NCBI GenBank assembly: GCA_035552395.1
Contig: DASZLL010000008.1
Location: forward strand, 1 to 64,000
Reading direction: 5' to 3'
Length of the DNA: 64,000 nucleotides
Source of the DNA: Bog-473 sp035552395
GTDB lineage: Bacteria; Actinomycetota; Acidimicrobiia; Acidimicrobiales; RAAP-2
Positions 16,860-25,894 of the stretch are shown in pieces. The notes under the pieces are model-generated. The model was given only the letters and a program-made list of their open reading frames with translations, had not been told where the DNA came from and searched no databases. A program made the translations under genes and the position numbers. How positions within the stretch are numbered: the first letter of the stretch is position 1; the number at the start of each line of letters is the position of its first letter.

Positions 16860-17905
16860 AGCTCGAATCGGGCGATCGCGTCCTCGTCACGGGTGCGACC
16901 GGATTCATCGGCTCTGCCGTCACCCGCAACCTCCTTGGGCGCGGCCAGGAGGTCGTGGCCCTGGTCGAGCCTGGGGCGGACGCCGCCAACCTCGAAGGCC
17001 TCGACGTCAAACAGGTCGTCGGGGACCTGCGCCGCGCCGACGATGTGCGCCAAGTCGTCAGCGGGTGCCGTGCTGTCTTCCACGTCGCCGCGCTCTACCG
17101 CTTCTGGGCCCGCGACCCGACCGCGTTCTACGCCATCAACGTCGAGGGCACCCGCAACGTGCTCGGTGCCGCCTCCGAGGCCGCCGTCGAGCGGCTCGTC
17201 TACACGAGCACCGTCGGCACGCTTGGTCTCGAGAACGTGACCGACGGGAGTACGGCGGCTGACGAGCGGTCCTATCCAGACGTGCGCCACCTTTACGGCT
17301 CCTACAAGCGGTCCAAATACGTCGCCGAGCACGAGGTCTTGCGCGCTGCCGCCGAGGGTCTCCCCGTGTCGCTCATTCTGCCGACCTTTCCGGTCGGGCC
17401 GGGAGACCGCGCTCCGACTCCGACCGGCCAACTCATCCTCGACTACCTGAACGGCCGCGTTCCTGGCTTCGTCAATACGATCCTCAACGTGGCCCACGTC
17501 GATGACGTGGCCGAGGGGCAGGTGCTGGCGCTCGAACGCGGCCGGAACGGCCGCAGCTACATCCTCGGTGGCGAGAACCTGACGCTCGAGCAACTGCTCG
17601 GGGAACTGGCCGCCGTCACCGGCTTGCCCCGGGCCCGCATCAAGGTCCCGCGTGCCCTCTCGCTGGCGGTGGCAGCGGTGTCCGAGACCATCGAAGGCCG
17701 GATACTCCACCGCCATCCGTCGATCCCACTCGAGGCGGCACGCATGTCGACCTCCCAGATGGCCTTCGATGTGTCCCGGGCCAAGGACGAGCTCGGGTAT
17801 GCGCCGCGGCCGGCCCTCGAGGCCCTCGAGGCCTCCGCCCGCTGGTTCGTGGACAGCGGCATGGTGATCGAGCGTCGGTTGCGCCGCATCACCTGGCCTC
17901 GTTGA
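16856..17905 (+). CDS. hpnA: NAD-dependent epimerase/dehydratase, HpnA-like
   Basis: A 349-residue extended SDR. The cofactor loop is VTGATGFIGSAVTRNLL, the catalytic Ser/Thr is in LVYTSTVGTLG, and Tyr-x-x-x-Lys is YGSYKRSKY. The segments HVAALYRFWARDP, VAHVDDVAEGQVLALERGRNGRSYILGGENLTLEQLL and the downstream GLP motif strongly recall the hopanoid-associated sugar epimerase HpnA. Start is the GTG overlapping the aminotransferase stop. HpnA acts on the side-chain sugar of hopanoids, but HpnA-like proteins also occur outside hopanoid clusters, so the symbol is tentative. It ends a two-gene unit; 266 bases separate it from ettA. Confidence 0.75.
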   Translation: MKLESGDRVLVTGATGFIGSAVTRNLLGRGQEVVALVEPGADAANLEGLDVKQVVGDLRRADDVRQVVSGCRAVFHVAALYRFWARDPTAFYAINVEGTRNVLGAASEAAVERLVYTSTVGTLGLENVTDGSTAADERSYPDVRHLYGSYKRSKYVAEHEVLRAAAEGLPVSLILPTFPVGPGDRAPTPTGQLILDYLNGRVPGFVNTILNVAHVDDVAEGQVLALERGRNGRSYILGGENLTLEQLLGELAAVTGLPRARIKVPRALSLAVAAVSETIEGRILHRHPSIPLEAARMSTSQMAFDVSRAKDELGYAPRPALEALEASARWFVDSGMVIERRLRRITWPR

Positions 17906-17960
17906 GCCTCTGAGCCCAACTCGCCGCGGCTTGTCGGGGGCTGTCGCGTCCGTATTGGCG

Positions 17961-18044
17961 AAGAGGTTGAAGGTTCGAGAGAAGTTTGAACCTCTTCGTT
18001 CAAAGCATGAACGAAGAAGTGTCCGGAACCGCGGTTTCTCGAAC
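17961..18044 (+). ncRNA. Nested and competing inverted repeats upstream of ettA (putative structured RNA or attenuator)
   Basis: Four pairings are exact by inspection. AAGAGGTT (17961-17968) pairs with AACCTCTT (17989-17996). TCTTCGTTCA (17993-18002) pairs with TGAACGAAGA (18008-18017) around a 5-base loop. GTTCGAGA (17973-17980) pairs with TCTCGAAC (18037-18044), enclosing the previous hairpin. AACCGCGGTT (18027-18036) is self-complementary. The first two stems share 17993-17996 and cannot coexist, as in attenuators. The stretch is visibly less GC-rich than its surroundings and encodes nothing convincing. It lies between the HpnA-like gene and ettA. Strand and function are unproven. Confidence 0.5.
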
Positions 18045-18158
18045 GGCGACGCCAATGCAGTCGCAACAGGCGCCCGGAGAACGCCAACAACGGCCATGAC
18101 AGGAGGAGGGAGGCGGGCGGCGGCCGGACCCGGCGCTCGGAGGCGTCTCTGCATCAGG

Positions 18159-18164
18159 CACACT
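18159..18164 (+). promoter_or_regulatory. Candidate leaderless -10-like element of ettA (CACACT)
   Basis: CACACT, a near match to TANNNT, ends 7 bases before the ettA ATG, and there is no ribosome-binding site. If used, the structured region upstream would not be part of the ettA transcript. Confidence 0.3.
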
Positions 18165-18171
18165 TGTCGCC

Positions 18172-19851
<1,680 letters not shown>

Positions 19852-20667
19852 TCACGCCGCCGACCCGGCACCCGATTCCGTGTCGGACCCGACCGCCCAC
19901 AACGCGGTCACGTCCTCGTTCGGCGTGGTGCACGGCGGGCCGTCGGCCACCCACAGGCGCGGCGGAGGCAGCACGCCCCCCGCGGTCCGACCCGCGCCCG
20001 TCCCCACGCGCACGATGCACGACGACCGGGTCCCGAACCCGTCGAGATGCACACAGTTCGCCCCGTTCGGCCGCTCGTCGCCCTCCGGCACCCGGTGGTC
20101 GGCCAGCACGCGCCGAAACGCCGCCATCACATCGTCCCCGTCCAACCCCGACCCCCGCGCCATGTCCCCCAGACCCTCTCGCACCAGATCTACCTTCGCC
20201 GACGGCGAGTCGACGGCGCGGTTCTCGAGCACGTGGATCCCTGGCGCCAGCTCTGTTGCCGTGGCCACCGAGCCTGTGAAGTCCACGAAGTACAGGGAGA
20301 TCCGGTCGCCGACGAGCAGCCAGGCACCGTTGTAGTCCGCCGGGTCGAACTCGGAGACGAGCACCCCCACCGCTGCCGTCGCAGTTCGGCACCGGGCCGC
20401 GGCCAGCGGCAACTCGCCCCGCGAACGCTTGGTCGGGTCCTTCAGGTCGCCGAGGGGCTGGTTGGTCAGCCCGGCGCACACGCCGTCGCGGTTCACCGCC
20501 AGCCACGTCCCGCCCGAGAGCTCGTCGCGTCCGCCCAGCACCCGGGGAGGTCCCTCGTCGAGGACCGTCATCGACGTGGAGGGTCGATCGAGCAGCTCGT
20601 CACGGTTGGCCCCGACGATCAGCGGCTCGCCCGGCACGATCTGCGACGCAACCACCAAGAGGCACAT
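19852..20667 (-). CDS. NRDE-family (TANGO2-like) protein
   Basis: A 271-residue protein beginning MCLLVVASQIVPGEPLIVGANRDELLDRP, containing the defining Asn-Arg-Asp-Glu motif at about residues 20-23. GGRDELSGGTWLAVNRDGVCAGLTNQ and the Cys2 N-terminal residue are also conserved across the family, and Cys2 could act as an N-terminal nucleophile after Met removal. The eukaryotic homologue TANGO2 is linked to lipid and haem handling; the bacterial role is not established. It is a single gene, convergent with ettA with no bases between the stops, and divergent from the secreted-protein gene at 20743. Confidence 0.88.
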   Translation of the reverse strand: MCLLVVASQIVPGEPLIVGANRDELLDRPSTSMTVLDEGPPRVLGGRDELSGGTWLAVNRDGVCAGLTNQPLGDLKDPTKRSRGELPLAAARCRTATAAVGVLVSEFDPADYNGAWLLVGDRISLYFVDFTGSVATATELAPGIHVLENRAVDSPSAKVDLVREGLGDMARGSGLDGDDVMAAFRRVLADHRVPEGDERPNGANCVHLDGFGTRSSCIVRVGTGAGRTAGGVLPPPRLWVADGPPCTTPNEDVTALWAVGSDTESGAGSAA

Positions 20668-20730
20668 GGCGCGGCCACCCTACCGAGGCAACGACCTGAC
20701 AAAGGTTGGGAGGGCACAGGGGTTGCGGAC

Positions 20731-20736
20731 TACGGT
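20731..20736 (+). promoter_or_regulatory. Candidate leaderless -10 element (TACGGT)
   Basis: TACGGT ends 6 bases before the ATG at 20743, with no ribosome-binding site between. Confidence 0.5.
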
Positions 20737-20742
20737 CTTGGC

Positions 20743-21504
20743 ATGCGCGCTCGACTCCTCACTGTGGCCGCAGCCGTGGGCCTCGCCCTGGTGGTGCTGC
20801 CCGCCGTTCCCGCCTCGGCCAAGGGCCTCAGCCAATCCCAGATCAAGGCGCTCGAGAACAACATCAAAAACGCGAAAAAGTTGACCTACCAGGCCACCTA
20901 CGAGTCGATCGAGGGGAGCAAGACGACCACCATCACCATCGCGCAGGCTTCGGGCAAGTCGAACTTCTCCACGTCGGACGGCGGGAGCGTGATCGGCACC
21001 GGGAAGAAGACCTACTACTGCCAGCCGAATTCGACCTCGAACAGCGGGAGCACGGGGAACAGTGGCAACTCGGGCAACTCGGGCAACTCCGGGACGACGA
21101 CCACCACGAAGGCTGGCGGCGAACAGTGCATCACGGAGAGTGGGACGAGTCCGCTGCTCGGCCTCGAGAACGCATTCAGTCCAAGCGCCCTGCTGGGAGT
21201 GCTCAACGAGGACAAATCGGCTGTGATCGCTCGGGCGATCGGCGTCAAGGTGACGACCTCGTCCCAGACCATCGCCGGACAGCCCACGACCTGCATCTCG
21301 GCCAGCGAGCACGGCCAGTCAGGCAAGTACTGCGTCACCAAGCAGGGCCTCTTGGCCTATGTCGGTTCGTCCACCGGGACCGTGTTCAAGATGACCAAGT
21401 ACTCGTCCAAGCCGTCGTCGAGCCTGTTCAACCTGCCGGCGGGCGCCACCACAGTCACGACCCCTTCGGTGCCGCTCTCGATCCCCGACGTCACCATCCC
21501 GTAA
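20743..21504 (+). CDS. Secreted protein of unknown function with Asn-Ser-Gly repeat
   Basis: A 253-residue exported protein. Residues 1-27 form a signal peptide ending PASA-KG. The body has about 80 residues with ALENNIKNAKKLTYQATYES and ISFxTSDGG-like strands, then a low-complexity linker (about residues 95-125) of repeated GNS units and a threonine run, then a second half with two Cys pairs (YYCQP, EQCIT, TTCIS, KYCVT). The layout resembles actinobacterial lipid- or envelope-associated proteins of the LppX/LolA-like shape, but I do not recognise a family. The start ATG follows a leaderless-type -10 motif. Confidence 0.75.
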   Translation: MRARLLTVAAAVGLALVVLPAVPASAKGLSQSQIKALENNIKNAKKLTYQATYESIEGSKTTTITIAQASGKSNFSTSDGGSVIGTGKKTYYCQPNSTSNSGSTGNSGNSGNSGNSGTTTTTKAGGEQCITESGTSPLLGLENAFSPSALLGVLNEDKSAVIARAIGVKVTTSSQTIAGQPTTCISASEHGQSGKYCVTKQGLLAYVGSSTGTVFKMTKYSSKPSSSLFNLPAGATTVTTPSVPLSIPDVTIP

Positions 21505-21541
21505 GTCGGAGCGCCGGCGCCCCGACCCCGACGCCAAGCAG

Positions 21542-21547
21542 TACCGT
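21542..21547 (+). promoter_or_regulatory. Candidate leaderless -10 element (TACCGT)
   Basis: TACCGT ends 7 bases before the GTG at 21555, with no ribosome-binding site between. Confidence 0.5.
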
Positions 21548-21554
21548 CGATGCG

Positions 21555-22136
21555 GTGCCCGACCGCTGGCAACACAGTGACGTGCCGCGCGGCGCCGACT
21601 ACGACCGTCGCTTCGACGACCTCGCCTCCTCGGGCTTCGACGTCCACGGCGAGGCCGCGCTCGTCGGGTCGTACCGCCCCACCACCGTGCTCGATGCGGG
21701 CTGTGGCACCGGCCGCGTCGCCATCGAGCTCAGCCGACGGGGCGTCGACGTCGTCGGCATCGACGTCGATTCGGCCATGCTCGAAGTGGCCGGCGCCAAG
21801 GCGCCCGAGCTCACCTGGATCGAAGGCGACCTCACCGACCCCGCCCTCGACCTCGGCCGCACGTTCGACCTCGTCGTCATGGCCGGCAACGTCCTCATCT
21901 TCGTGCCGACGGGCGCTGAGGGGCAGGTGATCGCCAACGCAGCCCGCTGGTTGGCTCCGGGTGGCCGCCTCGTCGCCGGCTACTCGCTTCGTCCCGGAGG
22001 ACTCCAGCCCTCGGGCCACGATGCCCATGCCGAAGCCGCGGGGCTCGAGCTGGAGGACCGGTGGTCCACCTGGGACCGTCACCCCGCTACCCCGGGCGAC
22101 GCCTACGCCGTTTCGGTCCACCGCCGGATCTCCTGA
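21555..22136 (+). CDS. Class I SAM-dependent methyltransferase
   Basis: A 193-residue Rossmann-type methyltransferase. Motif I is TTVLDAGCGTGRVAIEL at about residues 44-60, the acidic residue that binds the SAM ribose is in VVGIDVDSAMLEVA, and motif II/III is FDLVVMAGNVLIFVP and AARWLAPGGRLVAGY. It begins VPDRWQHSDVPRGADYDRRFDDL, a usual lead-in for small actinobacterial methyltransferases of the methyltransf-25 type. The substrate is unknown. The GTG at 21555 is the start, following a leaderless-type -10 element. Confidence 0.85.
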   Translation: MPDRWQHSDVPRGADYDRRFDDLASSGFDVHGEAALVGSYRPTTVLDAGCGTGRVAIELSRRGVDVVGIDVDSAMLEVAGAKAPELTWIEGDLTDPALDLGRTFDLVVMAGNVLIFVPTGAEGQVIANAARWLAPGGRLVAGYSLRPGGLQPSGHDAHAEAAGLELEDRWSTWDRHPATPGDAYAVSVHRRIS

Positions 22137-22168
22137 GGCCCAGCTGGGTCGCCACGCAACGGAGACGC

Positions 22169-22217
22169 CTGCACGATGGGCCAATCGCACCGAACGTGCA
22201 GACGAACCGCGTTTCGT
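22169..22217 (+). promoter_or_regulatory. Inverted repeats upstream of the AsnC/Lrp gene (possible autoregulatory operator)
   Basis: CTGCACG (22169-22175) is repeated inverted as CGTGCAG (22195-22201), and ACGAA (22202-22206) as TTCGT (22213-22217). The second pair touches the candidate -10 element. Lrp/AsnC proteins often bind such sites to control their own gene; this is inference from position. Confidence 0.4.
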
Positions 22218-22223
22218 TAGGCT
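22218..22223 (+). promoter_or_regulatory. Candidate leaderless -10 element (TAGGCT)
   Basis: TAGGCT ends 7 bases before the ATG of the regulator gene at 22231. Confidence 0.5.
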
Positions 22224-22230
22224 TCTAGCC

Positions 22231-22710
22231 ATGGGAACTGAGGAACTCGACCCGATTGATCACCAGATCATCGAATTGCTGTCACATAACGCCCGGCGCA
22301 CCATGGCCGACATCGGCGAGCAGGTTTCGCTGTCAGCTTCTGCCGTGACACGCCGGATCGAGCGGCTCGAACGCACCGGCGTCATCGCCGGCTACACGGT
22401 GGTTGTCGACCATCGCAAGGCCGGGCGGCCCATCCAGGCCTTCACCGAGGTGCGCTTCGCCGGCACGGCCGATCTCAAGGAGATCAAAGAGACGGCAATG
22501 CAGCTGGCGGAGGTGCAGGCCGTCTTCACGACCGCCGGCGATCCCGACGCGCTGGTCTGGCTGCAGGTCCCCGACGTCGAGCGCCTGGGCCAGGTCATCG
22601 AGCAGCTCCGCCGGCGCGGTCGCGTCACCGGCACCAAGACGCTCATCGTGCTCGACACGTGGTCGCGTCATCGGGCTCTCGAGGCCAACGGCCTCCCCGC
22701 CAAGCAGTAG
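22231..22710 (+). CDS. Lrp/AsnC-family transcriptional regulator
   Basis: A 159-residue regulator. The winged helix-turn-helix spans about residues 7-65 (LDPIDHQIIELLSHNARRTMADIGEQVSLSASAVTRRIERLERTGVIAGYTVVV), and an alpha-beta RAM ligand-binding domain follows (AFTEVRFAGTADLKEI, QAVFTTAGDPDALVWLQVPDVERLGQVIEQLRR). Family members bind amino acids and control amino-acid metabolism, feast/famine genes or their own gene. Its stop codon TAG overlaps the GTG start of the following lipoprotein gene, so both are made from one message. Which amino acid it senses cannot be read. Confidence 0.9.
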   Translation: MGTEELDPIDHQIIELLSHNARRTMADIGEQVSLSASAVTRRIERLERTGVIAGYTVVVDHRKAGRPIQAFTEVRFAGTADLKEIKETAMQLAEVQAVFTTAGDPDALVWLQVPDVERLGQVIEQLRRRGRVTGTKTLIVLDTWSRHRALEANGLPAKQ

Positions 22711-23732
22711 TGCGCGGGCGCCGTGCTTCGCTCCGGGTCGCGCTGACGGTTGCCGCGCTCGCAACGGCCGCCGTCGTGGCCGCGGGCTGCAGCTCGTCAC
22801 CCGCCGCAAATTCCGGCGCGCCGACAACAACCACGTCACACGCCACCACGTCGACGACGAGCGGCCCCGCCGGGACGTGGTCCAAGGCCATCCCCGTCGC
22901 GTCGGGCGCCAACCTCACCGCCGTTTCGTGCCCTTCGGCCGGGACCTGCCTCGTCGGCACCGACAACGGTCAGACCTACCGCCTCGATCTCGACAAGGTG
23001 ACCGCACTCGGCCCTGCGTTGCCCTCGCCTGCGCCGCAGGGTGTCTCGTATCTGTCGTGCGCCTCGGCAACCTTCTGCGCCGCCGCTCCCAGTCAGAACC
23101 AGGTCGCGACGTACAACGGTTCGTCGTGGCAGCCGCCGGCGACCATCTCGGCCGCACAGGGATTCACCGCCATCGACTGCACCGGCCCCACCTTCTGCAT
23201 CACGGTCGACGGCGAAGGGAACTCCTTCGCCTACAACGGCTCGGGCTGGTCGGGGAACCTGGGCGCCTGGGGGGCGGCCAACCAGATCTCCTGCGTGTCG
23301 CCAAGTTTCTGCGTGGCCGCTGAGGGTGGCCCGTCGGTGTTCAACGGGCACACGTGGACCCAGCCCAACGACGCCGACACGGCTGGCCAGCTGAACTCGG
23401 TCTCGTGCGCGTCGACGGCGTTCTGCGTGCTGGTCGATAGCAACGGCGACGTCCTGACGTGGAACGGCCTCGGGTTCACAGCGCCTGCGTCGATCGCGAC
23501 CGAGCCGCCCCTCGGCGGTACCGACGCCTCGGGCCTTACTGCGGTCTCGTGTCCGACCCCGACGTTCTGCCGCGCCGTCGACTCCATCGGGCGCGTCTTC
23601 TCGTGGAACGGGACGGTATGGAGCGCCGGCACGCTCATCGACAACGGCCACGCGCTGACGGGCATCTCGTGCCCGACGACGACGTACTGCGTCGCCGTGG
23701 ACCGCTCTGGCCGCGCCTTCTTCTCAAGCTAA
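22710..23732 (+). CDS. Lipoprotein with a seven-bladed beta-propeller of double-Cys repeats
   Basis: A 340-residue exported lipoprotein. The signal peptide ends AAVVAAGC, a lipobox, followed by a Ser/Thr/Ala-rich tether of about 30 residues. Seven repeats of about 40 residues then follow, each holding SCxxxxFCxAVD or a close variant and a later W/NGxxW-type strand: VSCPSAGTC, LSCASATFC, IDCTGPTFC, ISCVSPSFC, VSCASTAFC, VSCPTPTFC, ISCPTTTYC. One disulfide per repeat and a seven-fold count suggest a seven-bladed beta-propeller, with the first strand (GTWSKAIPV) closing the last blade. Ligand unknown. The GTG overlaps the regulator stop codon (TAGTG). Its coupling to a DNA-binding regulator is unusual. 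Confidence 0.8.
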   Translation: MRGRRASLRVALTVAALATAAVVAAGCSSSPAANSGAPTTTTSHATTSTTSGPAGTWSKAIPVASGANLTAVSCPSAGTCLVGTDNGQTYRLDLDKVTALGPALPSPAPQGVSYLSCASATFCAAAPSQNQVATYNGSSWQPPATISAAQGFTAIDCTGPTFCITVDGEGNSFAYNGSGWSGNLGAWGAANQISCVSPSFCVAAEGGPSVFNGHTWTQPNDADTAGQLNSVSCASTAFCVLVDSNGDVLTWNGLGFTAPASIATEPPLGGTDASGLTAVSCPTPTFCRAVDSIGRVFSWNGTVWSAGTLIDNGHALTGISCPTTTYCVAVDRSGRAFFSS

Positions 23733-23769
23733 GGCGCCACGCGGGTCCGCCCGCCGGGCCGTCGCGCCC

Positions 23770-24378
23770 TCACCACGGCGCCAGCTCCGGCGCGTCGCCG
23801 CGCCCGATGACCCACGCCAACAGCCCAGCCGGGTCGGTGCGCTCGCCCAGCCGCGGCAGCTCGCGAGCCAGCCACGCCTCGATCAGCGCAGGTGGCAGAG
23901 GCACCGGAGCCAGGCCGAGGTCGCCGTGGTGGACGACCACCTCGCGCCAGCGCGAGAAGACCGCGTCGCGAGAGGGTTCGACCACGCCGCGTGCGGTCCG
24001 CGACGGTGCGTCCCAGGCGCCGTCGGGCAACTCCGCCATGACCAGAGCCAGGGCCGCCGAGGTCGTCCGCACGTCGGCCCTCAGCTTGTCCGCCGACCGG
24101 ATCGCCCCCGCCTCGATCTCATTGCGTCGCTGCTCCAAACCACCGGGGTACTGGTCGCGCAGCTCGCCTAAGGCCGCGCCCTCGAGCCGCCACACCACGC
24201 TGTCGGCATTGCGCGCGATGTGGGTCAATACGTGACCGACGTTCCACTCGGGCAGCAGGCTGGGGCGCCGCGCCCCCGCGTCGTCCAGGCCCTCCAAGTC
24301 AGAATCGAGTGCCTCCTGCGCAGCCAGGCACCCTTCGACCCACTCCCCGGGCGCACCGCCGCCGACGTCGGCCGTCAC
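23770..24378 (-). CDS. Maleylpyruvate isomerase-family mycothiol-dependent enzyme
   Basis: A 202-residue protein of the DinB/MDMPI four-helix fold. SLLPEWNVGHVLTHIARNADS at about residues 41-60 carries the first metal histidine, and RWREVVVHHGDLG at about 142-155 carries the others. The C-terminal ALIEAWLARELPRL helix is also typical. These enzymes use mycothiol, the actinobacterial thiol, for isomerisation or thiol transfer. The reaction here is unknown. Its ATG at 24378 overlaps the stop of the upstream decarboxylase gene (ATGA at 24375-24378), so the two are translationally coupled. Confidence 0.87.
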   Translation of the reverse strand: MTADVGGGAPGEWVEGCLAAQEALDSDLEGLDDAGARRPSLLPEWNVGHVLTHIARNADSVVWRLEGAALGELRDQYPGGLEQRRNEIEAGAIRSADKLRADVRTTSAALALVMAELPDGAWDAPSRTARGVVEPSRDAVFSRWREVVVHHGDLGLAPVPLPPALIEAWLARELPRLGERTDPAGLLAWVIGRGDAPELAPW

Positions 24379-25769
24379 TGAGCCGGGATCGCGGACTGCC
24401 CGTCGAGCATGTCGGCCATGACCATGCGGATGAACTCGTCCGCCTCGTCGGTCATCCCGCCGGCGACCCCGCCGTAGATCGCGCCGGACTTCGGCGCCTC
24501 CGCGGCGTGCTCCTTGGCGTAGGCGACCGCCTCGGCGAGGTCAGTGGCGAACTCGGTGGCCACCTGCGGCTGGGTCTGCGGACGGGTGACGGCCATGTGG
24601 AGCGCGTTGGGGTACTGCTGGCCGTTGAAGCGCCAGCCGCGCAGTCGCATGAAGTCGTTCACGTGGTAGATGTCGAACTCGTCCGAGGTGAACGAGAAGA
24701 GGAATGTCGGCTTGCCGACCAGGCGCAGCTCGGGATGCGAGAGCACCGCTGCCTGCATGGCGGAGGACGTATCGAAGATCTGGCGTGCGTAGCCGAGGTA
24801 GCCGCCGTGGCCGATCTGGACCATCGAGGCCCAGGTGGCCGCGATCAGCCCGCCCGAGCGCGAGCCCTCCATGCCCGGAGAGGTGTACTTCCCGCCGCTC
24901 CAGTCGGTCAGGTAGAAGTACTGCGCGTTGCGGAGTTCCTTGGTGCGGAAGCTGCACACGGACGAACCCTTGAACGCGTAGCCGTACTTGTGGGTGTCCG
25001 CCGACATCGACGTCACGCCGGGCAGCGAGTAGTCGAAGACCGGGATGTCGTAGCCGAGCTCGCGCCCGAAGGGCAGGATGAAGCCGCCGAGACAGGCGTC
25101 GACGTGCAGGCCGATGCCCTTCTCGAGCGCCAGGTCGGACAGCGCGCTGATCGGATCCACGGTGCCGTAGCCGTAGTTGCAGGCAGACCCGATCATGGCG
25201 ACGGTCCCCTCGTCAATGTGGTCGCGCACCCAATCCACGTCGACCTGTGTGGTGAGCGGGTCCACCGGGGCGCGCCGGAGTTCGACGCCGAAGAGGTGGC
25301 ACGCCTTGTCGAAGGCCGGGTGGGCCGTCTCGGGCTTGATCACGTTGGGCCGAGTGACGCCGCGGGTCTGGGCTGCGTGCTCTCGGTAGGCCAGGATCGC
25401 ATGCAAGATGCTGCCGGTCCCTCCCGTAGTGACCAGGCCGCACGGGTCGTCGCCCGCTGCCGCAGCGGCCTCACCGGCGAACAGCCCCAGCGTCATGGCG
25501 ATGATCTCGGCCTCGAACTTAGTGGCGCTCGGGCACATGTCGCGCTGCAACACGTTCACGTGCGCGAAGAGCCCGAAGGCCTCGTTCATGAACTTGTAGT
25601 GGTCGTGGTCGCCGCAGTACATGGTGCCCGAGCACTTGCCCGTCTCCCAAAAGGCGTCCTCCTCGGTAGCCATTGTGTGCAGCTGCGTCAGCACCTCTTG
25701 GCGGCTCATGCCCTCCTCGGGCAGTGAACGGTGGATGGCGAAGCGGTCGGCGTAGGGGTAGTTGCTCAT
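24375..25769 (-). CDS. PLP-dependent decarboxylase/aldolase, sphingosine-1-phosphate lyase-like
   Basis: A 464-residue group II PLP enzyme. CGLVTTGGTGSILHAILAYREHA holds the phosphate-binding glycines, GLHVDACLGGFILPF the cofactor Asp, and MSADTHKYGYAFKGSSV the Schiff-base lysine. The THKYGYAxKGSSV form is characteristic of sphingosine-1-phosphate lyases, as opposed to glutamate decarboxylases. TAHPAFDKACHLFGVELRRAPVD also fits that group. It probably cleaves a phosphorylated amino-alcohol or decarboxylates an amino acid. AAGGAGG lies ahead of the ATG at 25769, which decides the start over longer frames. It is the first gene of a two-gene unit with the mycothiol enzyme. Confidence 0.87.
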   Translation of the reverse strand: MSNYPYADRFAIHRSLPEEGMSRQEVLTQLHTMATEEDAFWETGKCSGTMYCGDHDHYKFMNEAFGLFAHVNVLQRDMCPSATKFEAEIIAMTLGLFAGEAAAAAGDDPCGLVTTGGTGSILHAILAYREHAAQTRGVTRPNVIKPETAHPAFDKACHLFGVELRRAPVDPLTTQVDVDWVRDHIDEGTVAMIGSACNYGYGTVDPISALSDLALEKGIGLHVDACLGGFILPFGRELGYDIPVFDYSLPGVTSMSADTHKYGYAFKGSSVCSFRTKELRNAQYFYLTDWSGGKYTSPGMEGSRSGGLIAATWASMVQIGHGGYLGYARQIFDTSSAMQAAVLSHPELRLVGKPTFLFSFTSDEFDIYHVNDFMRLRGWRFNGQQYPNALHMAVTRPQTQPQVATEFATDLAEAVAYAKEHAAEAPKSGAIYGGVAGGMTDEADEFIRMVMADMLDGQSAIPAQ

Positions 25770-25894
25770 GGTGTCGGGGCCTCCTTCAGCCCCCTTCGGC
25801 CTTGTTCGTCCGCCCCACGCCACCATTCGGGCGGGTGCCGCGTCTCGGCTCGGCTTGAGACTATTCAATTGGTATCGGCCGTACGGCGCCGCAG

